DNA from: Bartonella vinsonii subsp. arupensis OK-94-513
Lineage (GTDB): Bacteria; Pseudomonadota; Alphaproteobacteria; Rhizobiales; Rhizobiaceae
Direction: 5' to 3'
NCBI RefSeq assembly: GCF_000278235.1
Contig: NZ_JH725039.1
Coordinates: 80,130 to 139,457, forward strand
Length of the DNA: 59,328 nt
The notes below the pieces were generated by a model that saw only the letters and a list, made by a program, of their open reading frames with translations, had not been told where the DNA came from and searched no databases. Below are positions 9,781 through 17,018 of the stretch, piece by piece. Numbering within the stretch: position 1 is the stretch's first letter; the number at the start of each line of letters is the position of its first letter. The translations under genes and the position numbers were made by a program.

Positions 9781-10406
9781 TTTGCTAACTCCTTGACTTC
9801 CGCTGCAACAGCTTCAATCTCTGCTGCTGCGGGTCCTTGCTTATCGACTTCATAAACGGCCTTTCCCTGTGCCACGGCTTCTGCAAAAATCACACGCTGC
9901 GCAACGCTAGAAGAAAGGACATGCACTGGATACCCTCCAAGGGCTTCGCCCACATCACGCCCTATCGCTGTGTTGACTATCCTACGATTAATAACAAAAG
10001 CAGATTTCAGATTTTCTTTATAGACGCGTGCTTCATCAATAAGCTTTACAATTCCATCAGCCGCCCAAATATCATATGGACTAGGCTGCACCGGAATAAG
10101 CACAAAATCTGAAGCCATAAGAGCACTACGAGCAAGATCAGTTACACGTGGAGGACCATCGATAACAATATGATCATAAGTATGACCAATCTGTGTAATC
10201 TCCTTGTGAATCGTTGCACGCGGCAAACCGACTACTGAAAACAAAGGGGCATCTTCACGAGCAGCCGCCCAATCCAATGCACTCCCTTGTGGATCACCAT
10301 CAATAAGCAATACACGTGCTCCAGCTCGTGCAAAACTAGCCGCAAGATTCACGCTTAACGTAGTTTTTCCAACCCCACCCTTTTGATTCAAGAGTCCAAT
10401 GATCAT
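9777..10406 (-). CDS. parA: ParA-family partition ATPase
   Basis: 209 residues, starting MIIGLLNQKGGVGKTTLSVN. It has the deviant Walker A (KGGVGKTT, residues 9-16), switch region LIDGDPQGSALDW (about 34-46) and Walker B-like IVIDGPP (about 83-89). There is no N-terminal DNA-binding extension, so it is the short ParA (type Ib) paired with a ParG-like partner. The ATPase would form gradients on the nucleoid that move plasmid partition complexes. Immediately downstream is parG with a 4-base overlap. Close linkage to exclusion lipoproteins and a T4SS suggests an ancestral plasmid. Related short ParA proteins are also carried by integrative elements, so a present function in stabilising an element remains possible. 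Confidence 0.85.
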   Translation of the reverse strand: MIIGLLNQKGGVGKTTLSVNLAASFARAGARVLLIDGDPQGSALDWAAAREDAPLFSVVGLPRATIHKEITQIGHTYDHIVIDGPPRVTDLARSALMASDFVLIPVQPSPYDIWAADGIVKLIDEARVYKENLKSAFVINRRIVNTAIGRDVGEALGGYPVHVLSSSVAQRVIFAEAVAQGKAVYEVDKQGPAAAEIEAVAAEVKELAK

Positions 10407-11021
10407 TATTTACGCCTTTCAGCTTTAACGTTTTCACGATTATACAGAAAGTAACAAAGCAGGCAAGTATCTGGCACATTTAAAACATTCCCCTCTTCTC
10501 TTTTGCAGCTATAAAAGCGACAGCCATATACCAAAAATTTACAGCACTCTTACCCTTTTCCATACCACTCCTATTGATCAAAAAGAAAAAGAGAATATTT
10601 GCTTGAGAATCTATAGTTTTAAATCCACGGCACCGCATTGTTCAAAAATACCGTTCATGGAAAACCTAGCTGCTATAGCACAATCCCAAAAAGTTGAAAA
10701 AAACTTTAGCGCCCCTTCTTTTGTTTCAACAAGAGCATCAGAAAAATCCATTTTTCCCAAAAAACAGTCCTCCTCAAAGAGGATTATGCAACAGGTCAAC
10801 ACCATAATCAGAACAAAAGATCCATCATAAAAGCAATGAATATATTCTTAAAGATAGAGATGTCTTGCAAACTTAAGTCATTTTTTCTAGCGAGGTCTAT
10901 TTTTCTCGACAGCAGCAGCATTTCTGTTAAGTATTGACTCAAAAAATCTCATCCTCATCATGCCCTTTTGGAAATCAAACATGAGAACATCATGAAAATA
11001 CCTGATCGGAGATAAACAAAG
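10407..11021. other. Intergenic, no confident gene
   Basis: Contains the parA promoter/operator region at its left end. Two overlapping opposite-strand ORFs of 64-75 codons around 10603-10830 look equally poor and neither has a good ribosome site; I call neither. Confidence 0.45.
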
Positions 11022-11375
11022 ATGAATTTGCAAGAAATTGAAAACTTACAGCAAATTGCCCCTGATATTTTTATCAGCGCCCAAATCACTATTGAAAACA
11101 TTAAAACATTAGTACAAGCTGGTTTTAAAACGATTATTTGTAATCGCCCCGATCAAGAAGACCCCAATCAACCTGATTTTTCCATCATTAAAGCAGCAGC
11201 ACACCAATATGGTATAAAAGCCTATCATATTCCTATCGTGCCACCGACCATAAAAAAATCAGAGATTGAAACCATGAAAACAATCTTAAAGACGGACTCT
11301 ACACCTCTTCTCGCCTATTGCCGCCATGGAACACGTTCCATACATCTTTATCGTTTAGCCTGTCTCTCATCATGA
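11022..11375 (+). CDS. DUF442/TIGR01244 phosphatase-like protein
   Basis: 117 residues. It has the features of the TIGR01244 (DUF442, Blh-type) family, related to dual-specificity and tyrosine phosphatases: ISAQ near residue 18, the conserved ICNRPDQE (38-46), and the phosphate-binding loop AYCRHGTRS, whose cysteine is Cys100 and arginine Arg105. The sequence is complete for a single-domain member; in some relatives the domain is fused to a beta-lactamase-like hydrolase. Substrate is unknown; related proteins have been tied to sulfide or redox metabolism. The ATG at 11022 follows GGAGATAAACAAAG. It stands alone, with a possible 53-codon membrane peptide after it. Confidence 0.78.
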   Translation: MNLQEIENLQQIAPDIFISAQITIENIKTLVQAGFKTIICNRPDQEDPNQPDFSIIKAAAHQYGIKAYHIPIVPPTIKKSEIETMKTILKTDSTPLLAYCRHGTRSIHLYRLACLSS

Positions 11376-11456
11376 GTCTTAACGGATCATAAAGAAATAA
11401 GCAGTATTTTTTGAATGATAAAGCCATTTTAATTTTATAAGCTTACGAAAAAGACA

Positions 11457-11618
11457 ATGCTTAAATCCGATCATCAGATATTTGATTCTCCCTCCCAACA
11501 ACGAAAAATGCATATATTCCATGATGTCTTAGAGTATATTTTTTTAATCACAGTCAGTTTAAGTGCCACTTTTGCTGCTCTCCTATCCTTTTCAGATAAA
11601 CTTAGAGCGTATTTTTAA
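11457..11618 (+). CDS. Possible small single-pass membrane protein (53 aa)
   Basis: ATG at 11457 to TAA at 11618. The N-terminal 27 residues are hydrophilic (MLKSDHQIFDSPSQQRK), followed by one hydrophobic segment (YIFLITVSLSATFAALLSF, about 27-45) and a short basic end. The stop overlaps the convergent ribF 3' end by 17 bases. The ribosome site is weak (GAAAAAGAC). The clean hydrophilic-then-membrane pattern makes it more plausible than chance, but there is no family I can name. Confidence 0.35.
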   Translation: MLKSDHQIFDSPSQQRKMHIFHDVLEYIFLITVSLSATFAALLSFSDKLRAYF

Positions 11619-12603
11619 AAGTCAGTATCTTGTCTAACTGCGAACATGGTTGTACTGCCGCTAAAATTTCTTTTGCTGCTTTTTCATCACGTTGCATTTG
11701 TGCAATCAAAGCTTCAAGTCCATCAAATTTCTCTTGCCCTCGCAAGAACTTTACGAAAGAAACAGTGCAGCTTTCTCCATAAAGGTCACCGTTAAAATCA
11801 AACAAATAAGTTTCCAGAAGCGGCGCGCCATTTTTCACAACTGTTGGGCGACAACCAAAGCTTGCAACTCCGTCATACAAAACACCATTAGCACGACGCA
11901 ATCGTACCGCATAAACACCATGCGCCAAACCGGCTTGAGGAGGTAAGATCTGATTAGCGGTAGGAAAGCCCAAAAGGCGGCCAAGTTTTTCACCCTCAAC
12001 AATATTGGAGCGCACCCGATAATGATAGCCTAACAAATGGGCTGCCATTTCCACCTGACCTTGTGAAAGCAGGTTACGAATAGCGCTAGAGGAAATAATC
12101 AACTGTTGTTGATCTTGTCTGCTAGAGATGCAAGGAATTTGCACAACCTCAAATCCGTATTTTTTTCCCCTTTGACAAAGAAGGTGTGAATTTCCACTTT
12201 TCTGATGACCAAATTGAAAATTTTCGCCCGTTACCACGACCGAAACATCAAAGGCTTGTTTTAAAATCACATGAATAAATTCATCTGCTAAAAGAGCAGA
12301 AAAATCTGCATCAAACGGTTGTTCAATCACCCCATTAAAGCCAAGGATTTTAAAAATTTCAGCTTTTTCATGAGCTTCTGTCAAACGATCAACGGGAGCA
12401 GAAGGGCAAAAAAAACTCCTTGGATGCGGTTCAAAGGTTAAAACAACAGCGGGTTTATTTTTTACACGCGCCAAATCAAGCGCTTTTTGGAGCACGACCT
12501 GATGTCCACAATGAACACCATCAAAATTTCCAAGTGCCAATACGGCTCCCCGCCAAGCCAAAGGAAACATATTTGTCCCCTGAAGACGCAAAAAATCAGA
12601 CAT
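11602..12603 (-). CDS. ribF: Riboflavin kinase / FAD synthetase
   Basis: 333 residues from the ATG at 12603. Bifunctional enzyme that phosphorylates riboflavin to FMN and adenylates FMN to FAD in the cytoplasm. The N-terminal nucleotidyltransferase domain shows ALGNFDGVHCGHQ (HxGH-like) near residues 23-35 and SSSAIRNLL near 170-178. The C-terminal kinase domain has GRLLGFPTAN (about 207-216) and ETYLFDFNGDLYG (about 264-276). The start is set by coupling with the upstream HAD gene: stop and start share bases as TAATG. A longer reading from 12618 would overlap that gene further and is less likely. Length is normal for RibF. Confidence 0.93.
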   Translation of the reverse strand: MSDFLRLQGTNMFPLAWRGAVLALGNFDGVHCGHQVVLQKALDLARVKNKPAVVLTFEPHPRSFFCPSAPVDRLTEAHEKAEIFKILGFNGVIEQPFDADFSALLADEFIHVILKQAFDVSVVVTGENFQFGHQKSGNSHLLCQRGKKYGFEVVQIPCISSRQDQQQLIISSSAIRNLLSQGQVEMAAHLLGYHYRVRSNIVEGEKLGRLLGFPTANQILPPQAGLAHGVYAVRLRRANGVLYDGVASFGCRPTVVKNGAPLLETYLFDFNGDLYGESCTVSFVKFLRGQEKFDGLEALIAQMQRDEKAAKEILAAVQPCSQLDKILTFKNTL

Positions 12604-13448
12604 TACTGAAGAGCCCACATAATTGCTTGTGGCTGATAGCCATGACGTTCAATAAAAGAGTGCAAAGCCTGTTTATCCACCATACCGTTTTGCATATAGT
12701 CATAACGGTGAATACCGCCCATGATATAAAGCACATCAAGACCAAAATGGACAGCACCTTTAACATCGGTCAAAAGACCGTCGCCAATAGCTAAAATCTG
12801 ACTTTTTTTCATTGTTCCACGTATTTTTTGAAGTTTTTCAAAGGCACATTCATAAATGGGCGCATGGGGTTTTCCGGCAATACGTACCTCCCCTCCCAAT
12901 TGTTGATAAAGACGTGCCAATGCACCAGCGCACCAAAATTCCTGATTTCCATAATGGACAATCACATCAGGATTGGCACAAATGAAAGGCAAATTCCGCG
13001 CACGCATACGATGAAGCATCTCCTCATAAGCAGAAGGTTCTTCCTCAAGATCCTCAAGAAAGCCACTGCAAACCACAGCAGAAGCTTCCCATTCTTCAAC
13101 GAGTTCACAGTCTAATCCTTCAAATAACACCGCATCGCGTTGTTGACCAATAAAAAAAATTTTACGTGGTGCAGCACGAATAAGATCGCGTGTCACATCT
13201 CCTGAAGTAATAATGGCATCATAATAATCGCTATGAACATTCATGCTTTGCAATTGAGCAACAACATCTTCCCACCGTCGAGGTGAATTGGTCAAAAGAA
13301 TGACATTTTTTCCCATCTGTCGAATTTTGTGCAACACTTTCAATGCTGGTTCAAATGCGTGCACACCATTGTGCACAACACCCCAAACATCGCAAAAAAC
13401 AGCATCGTAACGCGCTATAATAGTATCAATATGGGTAAGTTCGTTCAT
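12603..13448 (-). CDS. HAD-superfamily hydrolase, TIGR01459 type
   Basis: 281 residues from the ATG at 13448 (MNELTHIDTI), which follows GCAGGTGCGAC; an in-frame extension to 13481 lacks a better site. HAD motif I is DVWGVVHNG with the small-subunit changes of this class, motif II is LLTNSPR, and motifs III/IV are GKPHAPIYE and AIGDGLLTDVKGA. This NagD/phosphoglycolate-phosphatase-like group (class IIA HAD) hydrolyses small phosphate esters; the substrate of TIGR01459 proteins is not established. It is co-transcribed with ribF (TAATG junction), as is common in Rhizobiales, so a link to flavin nucleotide metabolism is plausible but inferred. Confidence 0.85.
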   Translation of the reverse strand: MNELTHIDTIIARYDAVFCDVWGVVHNGVHAFEPALKVLHKIRQMGKNVILLTNSPRRWEDVVAQLQSMNVHSDYYDAIITSGDVTRDLIRAAPRKIFFIGQQRDAVLFEGLDCELVEEWEASAVVCSGFLEDLEEEPSAYEEMLHRMRARNLPFICANPDVIVHYGNQEFWCAGALARLYQQLGGEVRIAGKPHAPIYECAFEKLQKIRGTMKKSQILAIGDGLLTDVKGAVHFGLDVLYIMGGIHRYDYMQNGMVDKQALHSFIERHGYQPQAIMWALQ

Positions 13449-14322
13449 GTCGCACCTGCTTATACGTTTGTCATTTATCAAACTGTCTTTTACTTAAAAA
13501 CGACTTATCGAAAAACTATTCTTCTGTCATCTGCTTTCTCAACACTGTATTTTTCCCACATTAAACTTTGCATCGCATCTATAGATCATGAGAAATGATA
13601 AAATAAAGAACTTATCGTTAAATGATGCAAAATTCTTAAAATTTCTCAGCATAAAAGACTATAGTTCTACTACACTCTTTCTTTGAGTAAAAACTTGAAT
13701 TCTAAAAATTATTCTATTGATACAGTTTCTTCTCTGAAACACGCGAGTTTTTAAAAATGAACAAAGAAATATTGGAATGAAAAAACTGTTCAAAAGAAAA
13801 AGTTCCACATCTCTAAGTGCAAACACACTTAAGCGCACACCGAACAGACAATATATGTCATTGCTTATAATACGTCATTGCTTATACAATGCGTGGGCTT
13901 TAAAGCCTAAAAGCATGCTATAGATTGCATGGAAAGCATTTCATATTTTAGGTTTCATGATATTCTTATGAAATAGCCAAAAATGTTTAAAGCACAAATC
14001 TTTCTTTGTATTTTAAAGAGTTGAGGCCTCGTTTGCTTTCTTAGTTTTTTCATAATCTTTAAAAATCAAGTGGATTATGAACGCCCTTTTTTCTTCTCCA
14101 CTCTTGTGAGAAATCAAATTGGTGAAATTACAATCTTCGTTTTACTTTTTGGCTTGCAAATTGTAAGTTTGTGTAATCTGCTAAAGAAAAAGAACGCAAA
14201 TAAAGCATCCCCTGCTCTTCATTGTACTCCTTCACTAAAAAATAACAGTTGCATGTTTTGTTTTTGTTATATAGTTGAAAACGTGCTTTCATATCAAAAA
14301 ACTATGCACATTGCGTTGAGGA
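13449..14322. other. Intergenic, repeat copy 1 and divergent promoters
   Basis: About 870 bases. It contains a short tandem GTCATTGCTTATA repeat near 13857-13886 and, at 14033-14139, the first copy of a 105-base direct repeat whose second copy is at 14805-14909. No confident gene. Confidence 0.5.
14033..14139 (-). repeat. Direct repeat copy 1, possible coding fossil
   Basis: About 85-90% identical to 14805-14909. Read on the minus strand both copies stay open and give related peptides (NFTNLISHKSGEEKR and FIIHLIFKDYEK here), and the only length difference is one whole codon (GAA). That pattern suggests two fragments of one former gene rather than a structural repeat. Confidence 0.6.
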
Positions 14323-14326
14323 ATGA

Positions 14327-14335
14327 GGGGGGGGG
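14327..14335 (+). promoter_or_regulatory. G9 tract forming the ribosome site of the next gene
   Basis: Nine consecutive G end five bases before the ATG at 14341 and are the only Shine-Dalgarno-like sequence there. The tract also lies inside the frame if translation begins at the in-frame ATG at 14323. It is a candidate slipped-strand site. Confidence 0.5.
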
Positions 14336-14340
14336 AACGA

Positions 14341-14721
14341 ATGGGTGACTTAATTGCTCATCGTGATAATGAAGAAAAAATTTCAAATGAAGCACAAGAA
14401 ACCCTACCCACTACGCGCACTCAAAAATATGGAGTATTGAAATACGGGCTCTTCATTTTTCTGTTGGATATTCGTGGTCTGGTTAAAGGCATATTAAGAA
14501 TCATAAAAAAAATAAGTTTTTTCATGCTATTTTGGGGCCTTATAGTTTACTTAGCATTCTTTCCCCCAGAGTTTAAAGTATTAGAAGCTAAAATAGCGTT
14601 CACAATCTTATCAATTATATGGACCATTCTAGGTTTTGGCGCTATGTTTCTCAGTTTTTTTTATGACAGACTCTTACTGCATTTAGCACCACCTGATATT
14701 GACCTGACGCTCTTTGAGTAA
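14341..14721 (+). CDS. Small inner-membrane protein, unknown
   Basis: 126 residues from ATG 14341 (MGDLIAHRDN); the in-frame ATG at 14323 adds six residues encoded across the G tract and has a GAGGA too close to it. A hydrophilic N-terminus of about 30 residues is followed by hydrophobic segments near 38-50 (YGLFIFLLDI), 60-80 (FFMLFWGLIVYLAFF) and 88-110 (AFTILSIIWTILGFGAMFLSFF), with basic residues between the first two (RGLVKGILRIIKK). The C-terminus is LAPPDIDLTLFE. I do not recognise a family. It sits between two copies of a 105-base repeat and 1.6 kb before the virB operon. Confidence 0.6.
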   Translation: MGDLIAHRDNEEKISNEAQETLPTTRTQKYGVLKYGLFIFLLDIRGLVKGILRIIKKISFFMLFWGLIVYLAFFPPEFKVLEAKIAFTILSIIWTILGFGAMFLSFFYDRLLLHLAPPDIDLTLFE

Positions 14722-15294
14722 TGTTCGCAAGAGAGTGCCCATCTCCACAGAGCTTATGCATAACACGGTTAACTAAAAAGCGGTTAGCCATGTTGACATT
14801 TCACTTGCTTTCTTGATTTTCTCATAATCTTTAAGGATCAAGTGGATTATGAACACCCTTTTTTCTCCACTCTTGTGAGAAATCAAATTGGTGAGATTAC
14901 AGTCTACGTAAAATAAATTGCCATGTTTTACCGGACACAACAATCTATAAGCGGATATTCTGAACAATCTTCTTTCTTGTATCCCCCCAACTATGGGGAT
15001 GTGATCATTTTAAAAACACGATCCTCTTGTTCTCCACAGCTGAATAGACTGGTTTTCCTCATAGATTTGTGTCAACAATGGCTCTTTGTTTCAACAATAG
15101 CCCTAGAAATAATTCTAAACGCAAAGTTGTTTTGAGAATGGAAATATCTTGAAAGGGATATGCAATCCGTTTACCTCTCTGAAAAACAGAGATAAAAATT
15201 CACATACCTTCTTTCTATTTGCCCTTTGATTCATTTCAATTCGCTTTATAAAATTCTCGAGACAAATATCAGGGTAATATCTTCATAAATCTAA
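14722..15294. other. Intergenic, repeat copy 2
   Basis: Holds the second repeat copy (14805-14909) and otherwise only weak ORFs. A 64-codon minus-strand ORF (14773-14967) runs through the repeat and is probably the longest surviving part of the fossil gene. Confidence 0.5.
14805..14909 (-). repeat. Direct repeat copy 2, possible coding fossil
   Basis: Partner of 14033-14139. Minus-strand translation contains NLTNLISHKSGEKR and FIIHLILKDYEKIKKASE. Confidence 0.6.
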
Positions 15295-16077
15295 TCAAAA
15301 GTTAGCAAAGGGATTGTAAGATCCATTGTCCCGCCTCCATTGTGAAGGTTCGGTGAATTCACTCGACCAAAGTCCAATTTTGTTATTGCGTGCTGTTTCT
15401 TCAGCAATACGATACTGTATAGGAAGGGGATTCTTATTCTCTTTTGAAAGCACAAACATACCCTCTGCAAGACCTACTTCAGCGAGATCAACTCCTTCGA
15501 TAAAACATTGTGCATAAGAAATACTATTGTGCATAAGAGCCTGCTTACAGGATAAATTCTGACCAAGTGTTTTAGTGACCAGCCAAGCTGTTGTAACTGC
15601 ACCACAAGGCCATTCTTGATCGTTCAATTTTGCTTTTTGACGCGGTGCACAAGTATCCACACCATATAAGTGAACAATACGCGTGATATGTTTACGCCAA
15701 GACTGTGCAACAGGAGTGAACAACTTAAATGTAACACCACTGGTAACCAACACCTTACCCTGAAAAACAGCCCCATTGTTTAGTAGAACATTCTTTTGCA
15801 AATGAAGAGCCGGTTCACTTTTTGTTAAATGCTGCTTGTTGAGAGCTTCCATCGGTTTTTTTTCTTCCAAATGCGCATCAACAATATCTTGCCCAGATAT
15901 TACTGGACCAGTAATATCTGACCCAGTAATATCTGACATTGTAAATATTTTGAGAATGCTCAAATCTACTTTATCTTTATATTGATTTATCCCCCATAAT
16001 AGAGAACCGATAATGTAAACAACAACGATGAATTGAAAGCGCACGCGCTTAATATACTCGCTCAAAAAATTCATCAT
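15295..16077 (-). CDS. Membrane-anchored SNase-like (thermonuclease fold) protein
   Basis: 260 residues. Residues 14-31 form one membrane segment (FQFIVVVYIIGSLLWGI), then a low-complexity linker with DITGSDITGPVISGQD repeats (about 49-65). The C-terminal 150 residues resemble a staphylococcal-nuclease fold: VHLYGVDTCAPRQKA in the position of the usual R-L-x-G-I-D-A-P-E, AVTTAWLV, and the typical end (ARNNKIGLWSSEF, then PSQWRRDNG). The catalytic Arg of strand 3 and the Glu of DAPE appear replaced (His and Cys-Ala-Pro), so nuclease activity is doubtful; four Cys suggest a disulfide-bonded periplasmic domain. It is transcribed divergently from virB2. SNase-like genes are often found beside VirB-type mating loci, which fits the plasmid ancestry proposed for this region. 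Confidence 0.72.
   Translation of the reverse strand: MMNFLSEYIKRVRFQFIVVVYIIGSLLWGINQYKDKVDLSILKIFTMSDITGSDITGPVISGQDIVDAHLEEKKPMEALNKQHLTKSEPALHLQKNVLLNNGAVFQGKVLVTSGVTFKLFTPVAQSWRKHITRIVHLYGVDTCAPRQKAKLNDQEWPCGAVTTAWLVTKTLGQNLSCKQALMHNSISYAQCFIEGVDLAEVGLAEGMFVLSKENKNPLPIQYRIAEETARNNKIGLWSSEFTEPSQWRRDNGSYNPFANF
15895..15937. repeat. 25-bp perfect palindrome plus 15-bp tandem repeat inside the SNase-like gene
   Basis: AGATATTACTGG (15895-15906), one central A, then CCAGTAATATCT (15908-15919). CCAGTAATATCTGAC occurs twice head to tail (15908-15922 and 15923-15937). Each tandem unit is five codons, so copy-number change keeps the frame. Confidence 0.8.
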
Positions 16078-16289
16078 TTCTCTGCCCTTTCATACTTTTA
16101 CCAATAACCTTCTTCATTCTTGAATGAGAAATTTTAAAGAAGGCCTGTTGCAAATTAACTATGCCAAGATATGCAACTTAAAATTGCCATTTTTATGTAG
16201 AACAATCTTAAGATGAAAATATCTCTTAAGAAAAGCATGTTGAGAGTGTGTAGGAACCACTTTCAAAGCTTTTAGAAAGGAGGAGCGAA
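16078..16289. promoter_or_regulatory. Divergent SNase-like / virB upstream region
   Basis: The virB operon promoter must lie here or slightly downstream. In Bartonella the operon is activated by the BatR/BatS two-component system, but I cannot assign a BatR site by eye. No clear -35/-10 pair stands out. Confidence 0.4.
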
Positions 16290-16349
16290 GTGATTGAGGT
16301 TGTCAGCCGTAAAATAATGAGGCTCTTCGGAAGAGATGGAAGTCTGTAG
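16290..16349 (+). CDS. 19-codon leader ORF before virB2
   Basis: GTG at 16290 to TAG at 16347-16349, MIEVVSRKIMRLFGRDGSL. It is preceded by AAAGGAGG at 16276-16283 with six-base spacing, the best Shine-Dalgarno in the locus. The 3' part contains the inverted repeat CTCTTC-G-GAAGAG (16323-16335). It ends 28 bases before virB2. It could be a leader peptide that controls entry of ribosomes or transcription into virB2, a small functional peptide, or a scrap of a lost virB1. The evidence is the ribosome site and position only. Confidence 0.45.
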   Translation: MIEVVSRKIMRLFGRDGSL

Positions 16350-16377
16350 ATAAAGAATTCTTTTAAAGAGAGGCAAA

Positions 16378-16692
16378 ATGACAAACAATATATCCAAGAA
16401 CATAGTGTTTATCGCCATTATGGTGCTCTTAACAGCGCTCGTTGTAACAAATCCTGCTTATGCCGCTACTGCGAGCGGTCTAGGAAAACTTGAGGGTGTT
16501 TTAGATGCTATTGTTACGATGATGACGGGAAAAACAGCAAAGCTTATTGCCATTATATGTGTTGCTGCTGTGGGCATTGGTTGGATGTACGGCTTTATTG
16601 ATTTGCGTAAAGCAGCTTATTGTATTCTCGGCATTGGGATTGTTTTTGGGGCGCCCGCTCTCGTTGGTCAATTAACGGGCATAACCAATTAA
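16378..16692 (+). CDS. virB2: VirB2 major pilin
   Basis: 104 residues. Long signal peptide (residues 1-30) ending NPAYA-ATASG, giving a mature pilin of about 74 residues with two hydrophobic helices (AKLIAIICVAAVGIGWMYGF and a second after RKAA) joined by a short basic loop (DLRKAA). VirB2 is the main subunit of the T-pilus or surface filament of the VirB T4SS and sits in the inner membrane before assembly. It is the first structural gene; virB1 (lytic transglycosylase) is absent, as in known Bartonella virB operons. The SD is AGAGG. Confidence 0.95.
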   Translation: MTNNISKNIVFIAIMVLLTALVVTNPAYAATASGLGKLEGVLDAIVTMMTGKTAKLIAIICVAAVGIGWMYGFIDLRKAAYCILGIGIVFGAPALVGQLTGITN

Positions 16693-16706
16693 CAGGTACA
16701 ACAGAA

Positions 16707-17018
16707 ATGAACGAAGATACTCTTTTCCTTGCCTGTACACGCCCCGCTATGTTTGCAGGTGTCACAATGGAAGCGATGGCTCTCAATATCATGGCGACAA
16801 CTATTCTCTTCATTTTGACGAGTAGTTTTTCCATGATGGGTCTAGGTTTTGGAATGCATTTTGTTTTGCGTGAAGTAACAAAATATGACCACAACCAATT
16901 TCGCGTATTATTTTCTTGGTTGAATACCCGAGGGAAACAAAAAAACCTTAAAAGATGGGGAGGAGGATCGACTTCCCCCTTGCGCCTTATCCGTACTTAT
17001 AAGGAACTCATGCAGTGA
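16707..17018 (+). CDS. virB3: VirB3 inner-membrane component
   Basis: 103 residues from ATG 16707 (MNEDTLFLACTRPAMFAGV); the frame is open further upstream inside virB2, but that part is a shadow. Shows the VirB3 signature TRPAMFAGVTMEAMALN followed by a hydrophobic hairpin (residues 15-50). It works with VirB4 at the inner membrane. The stop overlaps the GTG start of virB4 (GTGA). Confidence 0.93.
   Translation: MNEDTLFLACTRPAMFAGVTMEAMALNIMATTILFILTSSFSMMGLGFGMHFVLREVTKYDHNQFRVLFSWLNTRGKQKNLKRWGGGSTSPLRLIRTYKELMQ

Noticed and set aside
10603-10830. 75-codon plus ORF and a 64-codon minus ORF on the same bases
   Set aside because: Neither has a ribosome site, domain or sensible composition; calling either would be arbitrary.
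14070-14348. 92-codon plus ORF across repeat copy 1
   Set aside because: It reads the opposite strand of the better-supported repeat frame and ends across the G tract; no homology.
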